Source: an uncultured Desulfobulbaceae bacterium
Lineage (GTDB): Bacteria > Desulfobacterota > Desulfobulbia > Desulfobulbales > Desulfobulbaceae
NCBI GenBank assembly: GCA_947260045.1
Contig: CAMYOP010000210.1
Span: 1-9,272, forward strand
DNA: 9,272 nucleotides
Reading direction: 5' to 3'
How positions within the stretch are numbered: the stretch's first letter is position 1; each line of letters starts with the position of its first letter. Made by a program: the position numbers and the translations under genes. The notes beneath the pieces were generated by a model that saw only the letters and a program-made list of their open reading frames with translations, made no database searches and was not told where the DNA came from. This document shows positions 1 through 6,099 of the stretch, one piece after another.

Positions 1-357
1 AAGGAGTTCTATCTCTGCCACTATCAATCCTTTATTTTCTCCCAGGAATTCATCAATTTCCCATGTGAAATCATCATAGGCAATTTTGTACCTGTATTTT
101 TCAATAACAGGCTTCACGCAGAGCGTGTCAAGCATTTGTCTGGCTTCCTCAAATGGAATTTCATACTCATACTCTGGTCGGCTTAGACCTGTACTTTTTC
201 CTTTGATGGTTAGGATGCCAACTTTTTCTATTATTCGTACCCGCACAGTGGTTTTCTTGCCCAGACAAAGGTAACCTTGCTGGTAAAAGGTAGGCTCGGC
301 AAGGCTCTTCCAGTCATTATTTCTTACCAAAAATTTTCTCTCTATTTCAATTCCCAT
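1..357 (-). CDS. CYTH-domain protein (triphosphate tunnel metalloenzyme type), C-terminus cut by window edge
   Basis: The 119 visible residues follow the CYTH/triphosphate tunnel metalloenzyme pattern. The N-terminus MGIEIERKFLV carries the ExExK signature (E4, E6, K8), followed by QGYL (27-30), VRVRI (38-42), LTIKG (49-53), RPEYEYEIP (60-68), IEKYRY (85-90), WEIDEF (99-104) and VAEIEL (113-118). These alternating charged residues line the tunnel that binds triphosphate and divalent metal. Family members hydrolyse inorganic triphosphate, thiamine triphosphate or make cAMP; short bacterial ones are mostly inorganic triphosphatases, but the substrate cannot be read from sequence. The start ATG (357-355) is chosen because ExExK must lie at the extreme N-terminus. 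It has no strong Shine-Dalgarno. It lies 55 bases after the antiporter stop with no terminator between, so it is probably the last gene of that operon. Typical length is about 150-200 residues, so the C-terminal third is missing here. Confidence 0.88.
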   Translation of the reverse strand, partial: MGIEIERKFLVRNNDWKSLAEPTFYQQGYLCLGKKTTVRVRIIEKVGILTIKGKSTGLSRPEYEYEIPFEEARQMLDTLCVKPVIEKYRYKIAYDDFTWEIDEFLGENKGLIVAEIELL

Positions 358-412
358 AATGTTTTCGTTTGTCTCTATTTTTTAGTTGGCTGTCTCTTTG
401 TAGCTGTTTCAG

Positions 413-2557
413 TTAGGAATTATGCATGGGGTTATTGTTTTGATGTTCTGGGGTGAAAACCACCAGCATGGAGCGTTTGGAGTTTTCTACCACAGAGTTT
501 GCCAGGGAGCCAAAAAACATCCGTTTAAGACCGCTTCTTTTTGCAGCAGCCATGACGATGAGATCATGCTGTTTAGATTCTTCCAGAATTGTTTCCAGGC
601 GGGACTCGGCTGCCTCTACTCTGCGGCTTGTTTGAATGTCGAAAAAACGGGTATCAAGCCACTCTTCAAGTACTTTATCACATTCAGCGATTTCTTCCTT
701 GGAGCTATCATGGTTTAAGAGTTGGAGAAAGGTGATCCTGGGAAGTCCTGCAGTCGTTAGAGCTTCAAGTACTTGTGTGAGCTCAATGAGCTCCTCTTCT
801 TCAAGAAAAGGAACCAGGATTTTTTCAAAGGAAAAAGATCCAACAAAATGTACTGCAATTACCGGACACGTGACATTTATAAATACTTTTTCTAAGACTT
901 TTTGAAAGGCCAAAGGTTTACCGCCAAGCGGATAACCAAGAATTACAAGGTGAGCATTATTATATTCTACTGCACTTACAAGCCCTGAAGCTGGCGCATC
1001 ATAAATAACTTCGGTCTTAAGGTCATAACCGAGACTCTTGACTTCATCTATTTCCATACTAAAGAGGTTTTCAAGGGGTTTGCTTTTATGGCTATTTTTT
1101 TCTTCTTTATTGAAAACGCGAATTGAGAGCGGCAGGGCATGGTAGTGATGGGCGAGTATGGTCGCAACCCTGGCAAGGGCTCTTACCGTTATGACTTTAT
1201 GGGCGCCAAAAGCTACCAGGCCATTTGGGGTGGTTGGAGGGTGCAATTTATCTCCCAGCCACGGGGGCAGACTAATACCTTCTGGGCTCCTGAGCCAGAT
1301 GTCACAGGCTTTGTCATTAAGACCGCCACATTCTGGTCTTGTTTCTTCGGGCTGCATTTCACCAGCTTTTTCTATGGTATAGCGAGCCCCGAGCGGTCCA
1401 ATGAGTTCTGACAGGACAACATTAGCCAGGACAACAGGGGTGATGATCGTGGACCAGGAAGCAAGTTGCGGATCACCATTTATTATAAAAATAAGGCCAA
1501 TGGCAACGCCTGCTTGCGGTATGAGGGCCAGACCAAGATAATTTCTGACAACTGGTTTTGCTCCAGACAATATGCCACCGAGTACTGTGCCAAAATATTT
1601 GCCAAATGTCCTGGTTAGAAAATACACCAGTCCAACCCAGCCAGCCAGCTTCAAGGTGGAGAGATCTAAATGGACTCCGGCAAGGGTGAAAAACAAAACA
1701 TAGATAGGGGGCTCAAAGGCATTGATGGTGCGAAATAGTCTGACATCTCTCTCTGCCCGGTTGATAATGGTAAATCCAGCAGACATACCTGCCAAAAGAG
1801 GTGAGAGATGGAAGGCACGAGTCGTTTCACCACAGAGAAGCAGCAGGGCTAGGCCAACTGTCAGCATTTCACCACGATTATGTAATTTTTTCAGGGTGAA
1901 ATCCAGGAGAAAGCCAGTCAAAACACCAATGCCAAGAGAAAGGGTAATTTCTGAAAAACTTGAGAAGATTGCAGTGGCTGGTGATACATCTCCCTGCCCA
2001 ACGATTTGATGACAGGCTGCAATGGCAATACCAAAAAACATAATTGCCAGTCCGTCATCAACAGCTACTACCGCCATTAAGGTAGAGGTTAATATGCCTC
2101 GCGCGCCTGTTTCTCTGACAACATGAAGCACAGCAGCGGGAGCTGTCGCAACAGCAACAGCACCTAGGAGAAGGGAGAGTACAAGTTGATCTTGCAGGCC
2201 GGACCAGATGCCGTTCACCAGAAAAGTAGTGATAAGGATACTTACCGTGACAATTAAAAAAGTTGCTACAGCCTGAGTCACACTGATATAGCTGACATCC
2301 TTGGCAATACTGCCAAGCCTGCGAAGCTCAATGTGTTCTCCAATGCCAAAGGCAATCAGCATGAGGGCCATTTCAGTGAAGTGATCAAGTTTGTGGCCGA
2401 CACTATCGATCGTAATCAAGCCAAAGCCAGAGGGGCCAAGCACAACGCCTGCTAAAATAAAACCGGTTACTGATGGTAGGCGTATACGTTGAGCCACCTT
2501 TGCAAACAAAAGACCGATTGCAAGTAAAATAGCTATACCAAAGGTCGCATCATTCAA
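413..2557 (-). CDS. CPA2-family cation:proton antiporter with C-terminal universal-stress-like domains
   Basis: This 714-residue inner-membrane protein has about 12-13 hydrophobic segments over residues 1-395. They include the family's opening helix with LPSVTGFILAG and GPSG (28-44), an ATAPAA discontinuous-helix motif (137-142), the ion-binding aspartate pair VAVDDG (D167, D168), AGVHLDL (293-299) and IPQAGVAIGL (346-355). A DD pair is the arrangement known from electrogenic Na+/H+ antiporters of this superfamily, so Na+/H+ exchange is the best guess; K+ export is an alternative. Residues about 445-702 are cytosolic and resemble two universal stress protein folds. The second has GLKRMFFGSLANSVV, a partial match to the USP nucleotide-binding loop. 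There is no RCK/TrkA-N Rossmann domain, so regulation would go through the USP-like tail. The start is TTG (2557-2555), overlapping the previous gene's TGA by two bases; GGAG lies 10 bases upstream. This start places the first membrane helix where the family expects it. Confidence 0.9.
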   Translation of the reverse strand: MNDATFGIAILLAIGLLFAKVAQRIRLPSVTGFILAGVVLGPSGFGLITIDSVGHKLDHFTEMALMLIAFGIGEHIELRRLGSIAKDVSYISVTQAVATFLIVTVSILITTFLVNGIWSGLQDQLVLSLLLGAVAVATAPAAVLHVVRETGARGILTSTLMAVVAVDDGLAIMFFGIAIAACHQIVGQGDVSPATAIFSSFSEITLSLGIGVLTGFLLDFTLKKLHNRGEMLTVGLALLLLCGETTRAFHLSPLLAGMSAGFTIINRAERDVRLFRTINAFEPPIYVLFFTLAGVHLDLSTLKLAGWVGLVYFLTRTFGKYFGTVLGGILSGAKPVVRNYLGLALIPQAGVAIGLIFIINGDPQLASWSTIITPVVLANVVLSELIGPLGARYTIEKAGEMQPEETRPECGGLNDKACDIWLRSPEGISLPPWLGDKLHPPTTPNGLVAFGAHKVITVRALARVATILAHHYHALPLSIRVFNKEEKNSHKSKPLENLFSMEIDEVKSLGYDLKTEVIYDAPASGLVSAVEYNNAHLVILGYPLGGKPLAFQKVLEKVFINVTCPVIAVHFVGSFSFEKILVPFLEEEELIELTQVLEALTTAGLPRITFLQLLNHDSSKEEIAECDKVLEEWLDTRFFDIQTSRRVEAAESRLETILEESKQHDLIVMAAAKRSGLKRMFFGSLANSVVENSKRSMLVVFTPEHQNNNPMHNS

Positions 2558-2973
2558 CGAGATGATTCTCCATTATGAGTAAGTCCTGTCATCTTTTTGT
2601 TGAACTGGCAGGCAAAAAGTTGGCGCGATGTGGGGTTTGGAATTCTTTGTAAAAGATCATTTGTGAGCTTCTGTAACATCATCTGAAAGTTTTTAGAATT
2701 ATAATCGTCTGGTATCTTGTTTTCACTATGTTCTGTGGCTAATACTGAAAGAGCAAGCTCCAAACTTTCAGTATTATCGAGAAAAAGTGCCATCCAAAAG
2801 AGATGATCTGCCCGTGGATTGATTTTAGGGTCAACCATCCAGAAAGACGGAGGAAGTTTTAAAACGCCCATTTTTTTAATGATGGCAACGTGAAATAGCT
2901 TTTCCAGGATCTTTGGCTCAGGAAATATATTCATTTCAAGATCCTGCAGTATTTTTGAAAACATTACAATCAT
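2554..2973 (-). CDS. Unrecognised helical protein, first gene of the antiporter operon
   Basis: I do not recognise this 139-residue protein. It has no signal peptide, membrane segment or obvious catalytic motif, is rich in Leu, Lys, Asn and Met, and looks mostly alpha-helical and cytosolic. Notable stretches are LKLPPSFWMVDPKINPRADHLFWMALFLD (in two parts, around residues 38-66) and an N-rich segment near 85-95. Its stop TGA overlaps the antiporter's TTG start (TTGA, 2557-2554), so the two genes are probably translationally coupled and may be functionally linked. Two starts are possible. ATG 2973-2971 sits only one base after a GGAG. ATG 2964-2962 (residue 4) lies 10 bases after the same GGAG and may be the true start, giving 136 residues. 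A TATAAT box lies about 70 bases upstream. Coding is supported by the uninterrupted frame, the coupling and the ribosome binding site; function is unknown. Confidence 0.7.
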   Translation of the reverse strand: MIVMFSKILQDLEMNIFPEPKILEKLFHVAIIKKMGVLKLPPSFWMVDPKINPRADHLFWMALFLDNTESLELALSVLATEHSENKIPDDYNSKNFQMMLQKLTNDLLQRIPNPTSRQLFACQFNKKMTGLTHNGESSR

Positions 2974-3017
2974 GCTCCGTGTAACAGGTCATACATATAG
3001 GCATTTATCCGAAAATA

Positions 3018-3070
3018 TGGTCCTGAAAAATAGACTCCCCATTATACCTGCGCATTGGGAAAACATCACT
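3018..3070 (-). promoter_or_regulatory. Probable sigma70 promoter of the antiporter operon
   Basis: A perfect -10 hexamer TATAAT is read on the minus strand at 3046-3041. Transcription would start near 3034, giving a 5' untranslated region of about 60 bases before the 139-residue gene. No good -35 hexamer is present at 16-18 bases spacing (GTGATG at best), so an activator may be needed, or the box may be fortuitous. The rest of the 2974-3220 gap shows no other gene-like or structural signal. Confidence 0.4.
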
Positions 3071-3220
3071 GATTATCGATAGAGGGAAATACTGGTAGGA
3101 AGAAAAATCAAACAGAGTTTTTTTGAGAGAGACAAAGTATTACGGGTACGCTTGTAATTGAAGAATTAATGAAAAATTAAGCTGATGAGAGTTTTTGAAA
3201 TCAAATACTATCTAGAATCA

Positions 3221-3607
3221 TTAGAGGCAATATCGTTCAACGCAGGACTCAATTTGTTGAGGAGTCAAGGGTTTCCTAAGCACTTCCTGGACACATTCTT
3301 TGGATGTGAATGCACTTAATTCCTGTATGGATTGAATAGCTGATTGGACAACAATGTTTGGAGTGTTTTTTATATGTCCCTTGTCCAGGTTGGTTTCTAT
3401 AATGTAAAGGAAGTCGTTCCCGTCAACCTTGGGCATCATTATATCAAGAAAAATAAGGTCATAGTGATTGTTGAAAAAGTAGAAGAGGCCTTCGGCAACC
3501 GATTGCACAGATGTGACCTTTAAATTTTTGTTTAGTTTTTGAATATTTTTTTCAATAAGTATTCTGGGAACTTCTTCGTCTTCAATGATCAGAATATGGT
3601 GGGCCAT
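3221..3607 (-). CDS. Stand-alone response regulator receiver-domain protein
   Basis: This 128-residue protein consists of a single CheY-like receiver domain. It has the acidic pair following ILIIED (D10, E11), the phospho-acceptor in LIFLDIMMPKVDG (D55), the conserved Ser/Thr position as S89 in VVQSA, and the lysine of RKP (K112). No DNA-binding, GGDEF, HD-GYP or other output domain follows; the chain ends 16 residues after KP. It therefore probably acts by protein-protein contact (CheY/Spo0F-like phosphorelay or motility role) after phosphorylation by an unlinked histidine kinase. No kinase gene is adjacent. The start ATG at 3607-3605 has a good Shine-Dalgarno, GGAG five bases upstream. The gene appears monocistronic: it is separated by 247 bases from the next gene downstream and has its own promoter-like sequence. 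The family call is secure; the pathway is not known. Confidence 0.93.
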   Translation of the reverse strand: MAHHILIIEDEEVPRILIEKNIQKLNKNLKVTSVQSVAEGLFYFFNNHYDLIFLDIMMPKVDGNDFLYIIETNLDKGHIKNTPNIVVQSAIQSIQELSAFTSKECVQEVLRKPLTPQQIESCVERYCL

Positions 3608-3618
3608 TTTTTCTCCAG

Positions 3619-3633
3619 ATCAGGGGGGCTGAT
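3619..3633 (-). promoter_or_regulatory. Small hairpin just upstream of the receiver gene's ribosome binding site
   Basis: On the minus strand ATCAG, then CCCCC, then CTGAT forms a 5-bp stem that ends two bases before the GGAG ribosome binding site of the receiver gene. It could tune translation initiation. The stem is short, so this is weak evidence. Confidence 0.25.
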
Positions 3634-3733
3634 ACTTAAAACAGAATTAGTAAGGTCAGGAATAACAGTCAGTTTTTATGGGAGCTGTTTTCTAAACTTT
3701 ATTGTCAATTTTGACCCATAACCTACTGGAGAT

Positions 3734-3763
3734 AGTATACAGGTGTAAATATAGGAATGTCAA
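3734..3763 (-). promoter_or_regulatory. Sigma70-type promoter of the receiver gene
   Basis: On the minus strand a consensus -35 TTGACA (3763-3758) is followed after 18 bases by TATACT (3739-3734), with TG directly before the -10. Predicted transcription starts near 3727, giving a leader of about 120 bases before the receiver gene. Just downstream, at 3704-3715, is an inverted repeat with arms GTCAA and TTGAC separated by two bases, placed about +12 to +23, where a repressor could act. The promoter hexamers are seen directly; regulation by the repeat is a guess. Confidence 0.55.
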
Positions 3764-3827
3764 ATCAGGAGGAAAGGTTTCTGAGGCTTGAATCAGGTGC
3801 TTGGGAGAGGAAATAGCCAGAGAAACC

Positions 3828-3862
3828 GTCTGCCTGCATAATATAAAATATGGCAGGCAGAC
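3828..3862 (-). terminator. Perfect 10-bp stem hairpin 3' of the ComEA-like gene
   Basis: GTCTGCCTGC (3828-3837) and GCAGGCAGAC (3853-3862) are perfect inverted repeats around a 15-base AT-rich loop that can add three more pairs. It lies 24 bases past the stop codon of the ComEA-like gene, where a terminator would be expected. There is no T-run on either side, so it is not a textbook intrinsic terminator. An mRNA-stabilising 3' hairpin or a short palindromic repeat element is equally possible. Confidence 0.45.
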
Positions 3863-3885
3863 AGCTAATTTGAACCAGATCGATC

Positions 3886-4134
3886 TTACAGATCACATTC
3901 TGGTTTAATTTTTTTCATTACTTTGGGACCGATTCCGGTGATTCCGGCAAGGTCTTCCACTTTTTTGAATTTACCATTTTTCTGTCTGTGTTTAACAATT
4001 GCCTCAGCCTTTACTGGACCAATACCTGGCAATGACTGGAGTTCTTCAGCAGTGGCTTTGTTAATGTTGACTTTTGCAAAGGCAAAAGTTGCAAGAAAAA
4101 GGACTAAAAGTAGGGAAACGGCAAGTTTTTTCAT
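3886..4134 (-). CDS. Secreted ComEA-like helix-hairpin-helix DNA-binding protein
   Basis: This 82-residue protein starts with a classic Sec signal peptide: MKK, a hydrophobic core of Leu/Val/Ala, and AFA before the cleavage site at about residue 20. The mature ~62 residues begin KVNINKATAEEL, the hallmark start of ComEA-type domains. Two helix-hairpin-helix motifs follow, LPGIGPVKAEAIV (about 35-47) and ITGIGPKVMKKI (about 65-76), whose GIG hairpins bind the DNA backbone without sequence specificity. ComEA proteins sit in the periplasm and pull or ratchet incoming DNA during natural transformation. Short versions such as this one are common in bacteria not known to be competent, so uptake is only a possibility. 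The start is supported by AAGGAG five bases upstream of the ATG. No comEC or type IV pilus genes lie nearby. A TTGACA-19-TATGAT promoter candidate is upstream. Family call confident; physiological role inferred. Confidence 0.93.
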   Translation of the reverse strand: MKKLAVSLLLVLFLATFAFAKVNINKATAEELQSLPGIGPVKAEAIVKHRQKNGKFKKVEDLAGITGIGPKVMKKIKPECDL

Positions 4135-4181
4135 GGTTACTCCTTAAAGTATTTTATATAAATGGTTAATAATTTTGCAAC

Positions 4182-4212
4182 ATCATAAAATGTATTATGG
4201 AGCTCTTGTCAA
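4182..4212 (-). promoter_or_regulatory. Candidate promoter of the ComEA-like gene
   Basis: Minus-strand TTGACA (4212-4207) is followed after 19 bases by TATGAT (4187-4182). The hexamers are good but the spacer is two bases longer than ideal. The transcript would start near 4175, about 40 bases before the ATG. The rest of the 288-base divergent gap (4135-4422) is AT-rich with several T-runs. It must also hold the promoter of the plus-strand sulfate-activation gene; TATAGT near 4324-4329 is a possible -10, but I see no convincing -35 for it. Confidence 0.4.
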
Positions 4213-4422
4213 GGAATTTTTTTTTCTGGCGGGGCGATTTTTTTTGAGTAACAGCCTGAAATAGTTTAGTTTGTAGTTCTATCTTTTGCTTTTTTCTGAG
4301 TTTAAGTAATCTGTTTTCCCTGTTATAGTCTATTTCTAAAATTAGCTGTCATGAATAATTATAGATATTGTGGTTAGTTAAGTATCTTCTAATCCAAAAT
4401 GAGGATTTTTTAATATAAGGAC

Positions 4423-5160
4423 ATGGTAAATAATAATATTAATAACCTTGGTGAAACAGCTGGGGAATATTCAGAGAGCCTTATTGTTCATTTCAGAAGA
4501 GCAGAGCGCTTGCGTGAAGAGGCTGTTGGACTTGCTTCAATAGACTTAAATGCACGTCAGCTCTTTGATTTAGAGTCTTTGCTCAATCGGGGATTTTATC
4601 CCTTGGTTGGTTATCTCGATAGGGCAAATTATGAATCAGTGCTTGATTCCATGCAGCTTTCAGATGGGACCGTGTGGCCAATCCCTTTATGCCTTGATGT
4701 TGACGAGAAGGTTGCGATGTCTTTAGAATCCGGACAATTACTGGTTCTAAACGATCAGGAAGGTTTTTTATTGGCAGTTTTGACAATTGAGGACGTCTGG
4801 AAGCCAGATAAAAAAAGAGAGGCCTTGGCTGTGTACGGGACAGATGATGCTACTCACCATCCAGGGGTTCGAGATTTTTATGAGAACGTTGGTGAATGGT
4901 ACGTTGGCGGCACCCTTCAAGGACTGTCACTGCCTATTCACTATGACTTTACAGAGTTACGGTTGACTCCTTCGGAGACTCATCGGCGTTTTACCCAATA
5001 TGGCTGGCGTCGCGTGCTTGGTTTTCATACCCGTGAGTATCTGCACTGTGCCCACCGGAATATGGTTTTAAGAACTGCCCGGGCGGTTGGGGCATCTATA
5101 TTTTTAAATCCTGCAGTTGGTTTGAAGTATCCAGGCAACATGGAACATTACTTGGCATAA
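4423..5160 (+). CDS. sat/cysC (5' fragment): ATP sulfurylase N-terminal fragment of a broken Sat/APS kinase fusion
   Basis: These 245 residues match the N-terminal two thirds of an ATP sulfurylase (ATP + sulfate to APS + PPi). Residues 1-180 form the PUA-like N-terminal domain, with LNARQLFDLESLLNRGFYPLVGYL (around 42-65) corresponding to the family's DLE...GAFSPL.GF segment. The catalytic domain then starts with VLGFHTREYLHCAH (198-211), which keeps the HxxH pair (H208, H211) for ATP, and continues NPAVGLKYPGNMEHY (229-243). Translation then runs into two foreign residues (LA) and a stop. The canonical text there is a TRVR.YE.LL..YP-like stretch, which is missing. The domain resumes in another frame in the next entry. 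The sulfate-binding motif, normally QxRNP, reads HTREY, so the domain may have been divergent before the break. The start ATG follows AAGGAC only closely spaced, but an in-frame stop just upstream forbids an earlier start. Confidence 0.85.
   Translation: MVNNNINNLGETAGEYSESLIVHFRRAERLREEAVGLASIDLNARQLFDLESLLNRGFYPLVGYLDRANYESVLDSMQLSDGTVWPIPLCLDVDEKVAMSLESGQLLVLNDQEGFLLAVLTIEDVWKPDKKREALAVYGTDDATHHPGVRDFYENVGEWYVGGTLQGLSLPIHYDFTELRLTPSETHRRFTQYGWRRVLGFHTREYLHCAHRNMVLRTARAVGASIFLNPAVGLKYPGNMEHYLA
5145..5151 (+). other. Frame break / inferred deletion junction in the sat-cysC fusion
   Basis: The upstream frame is family-like up to GNMEHY. The downstream frame is family-like from TLLGITPMAERLAGPKEAL, and its TLL codons (ACA TTA CTT) overlap the same bases that encode EHY in the first frame. 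The shared 7-mer ACATTAC at 5145-5151 is what would remain after a deletion between two copies of that heptamer. Compared with remembered ATP sulfurylases about 17-19 residues are absent, so roughly 58 bases (3n+1) were lost, which matches the observed frame change. The size is an estimate. A sequencing or assembly error would look the same. Confidence 0.6.
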
Positions 5161-5165
5161 CACCG

Positions 5166-6092
5166 ATGGCGGAACGTTTGGCTGGGCCGAAAGAAGCTCT
5201 TTTACACGCTATTATCAGGAAAAATTATGGCTGCAGTCATTTTATGGTTGCCCAGGACCATGCGGATCCTTTTGCTGGTACAAGTCATAAGCTGTTTTAT
5301 CCAAAAAGGGCTGCTCAGGAGCTTGTCGAAGAGTATAGTGACAAGAGCGGCATTGAGATGGTTCCTGAGGAGCAAATGGGTTACGTGGAAGATAAAGCTC
5401 AATATGTATTTTTAAAAGATGCAAAAGAGCAATCTGTAAAAAATATAACATCAGAGGAGTTTAAGCGTAGGCTTGAATATGGTTTAGAGATACCTTCCTG
5501 GTTCTCCTATCCTGAAGTGGTTTCTGAGTTGCGCAGGTCTTTTCCTTCCAGATCCGAGCAGGGCTTCACAATTTTTCTGACGGGACTATCTGGATCCGGA
5601 AAATCAACCATTGCTAAAGTTCTTATGGTGAAATTTATGGAGCTGCGAGGACGGCCCGTAACTTTGCTTGATGGCGATATTGTCAGGAAAAACCTTTCGT
5701 CTGAGCTTACTTTTTCTAAAGAACATCGTGATTTGAATGTGACAAGGATAGGTTTTGTTGCCAGTGAAATAACAAAAAATGGAGGCATAGCCCTTTGTGC
5801 CCCCATTGCTCCCTACGAGGAGTCAAGACGGGTAAATCGAGAACTTATCAGTCAGCATGGTGGCTTCGTTGAGGTGTACGTGGCAACCCCGCTTTCTGTC
5901 TGTGAGCTACGTGATCGTAAGGGCTTGTATGCAAAAGCCAGAGCTGGTCTGGTGAAAGGCGTGACAGGTATTTCCGATCCTTATATGCCACCGGAAAATC
6001 CTGAGATCATCATCGATACTACTAAGTTGACACCTGCAGAAGCTGTGCAGGAAATTATTTTGTACCTTGAAGAGCAAAGGTATATTCAGTAG
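5166..6092 (+). CDS. sat/cysC (3' fragment): ATP sulfurylase C-terminal part fused to an intact APS kinase
   Basis: Residues 1-125 are the end of the ATP sulfurylase catalytic domain: MAERLAGPKEALLHAIIRKN, HFMVAQDHADP (25-35; usual form GRDHAGP) and IPSWFSYPEV (109-118). Residues 134-305 are a complete APS kinase (ATP + APS to PAPS + ADP). It has Walker A GLSGSGKS (140-147), LDGDIVR (168-174), CAPIAPYEESRR (211-222), EVYV (236-239), KGLYAKARAG (252-261) and DPYMPPENPEI (271-281). No APS-kinase motif is missing. The ATG at 5166 lies five bases after the upstream stop and has no Shine-Dalgarno, so expression would need reinitiation. Originally this was one Sat-CysC fusion of about 570-580 residues. 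Such fusions make PAPS for assimilation or sulfation, whereas dissimilatory sulfate reducers use separate Sat. The kinase may still work; the sulfurylase almost certainly does not. Confidence 0.87.
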   Translation: MAERLAGPKEALLHAIIRKNYGCSHFMVAQDHADPFAGTSHKLFYPKRAAQELVEEYSDKSGIEMVPEEQMGYVEDKAQYVFLKDAKEQSVKNITSEEFKRRLEYGLEIPSWFSYPEVVSELRRSFPSRSEQGFTIFLTGLSGSGKSTIAKVLMVKFMELRGRPVTLLDGDIVRKNLSSELTFSKEHRDLNVTRIGFVASEITKNGGIALCAPIAPYEESRRVNRELISQHGGFVEVYVATPLSVCELRDRKGLYAKARAGLVKGVTGISDPYMPPENPEIIIDTTKLTPAEAVQEIILYLEEQRYIQ

Positions 6093-6099
6093 GGATAAT

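Noticed and set aside
422..718. Plus-strand open frames over the antiporter gene
   Set aside because: They are antisense shadows of a gene with clear family motifs and encode no recognisable protein.
3100..3140. Weak TCAAA/TTTGA stem followed by T-rich sequence on the minus strand as terminator of the receiver gene
   Set aside because: The 5-bp all-weak stem lies about 80-100 bases past the stop; too unstable to call.
5145..5166. Programmed ribosomal frameshift joining the two sat-cysC halves
   Set aside because: There is no slippery heptamer with a stimulatory structure, and conserved residues are missing at the junction, which a frameshift would not explain.
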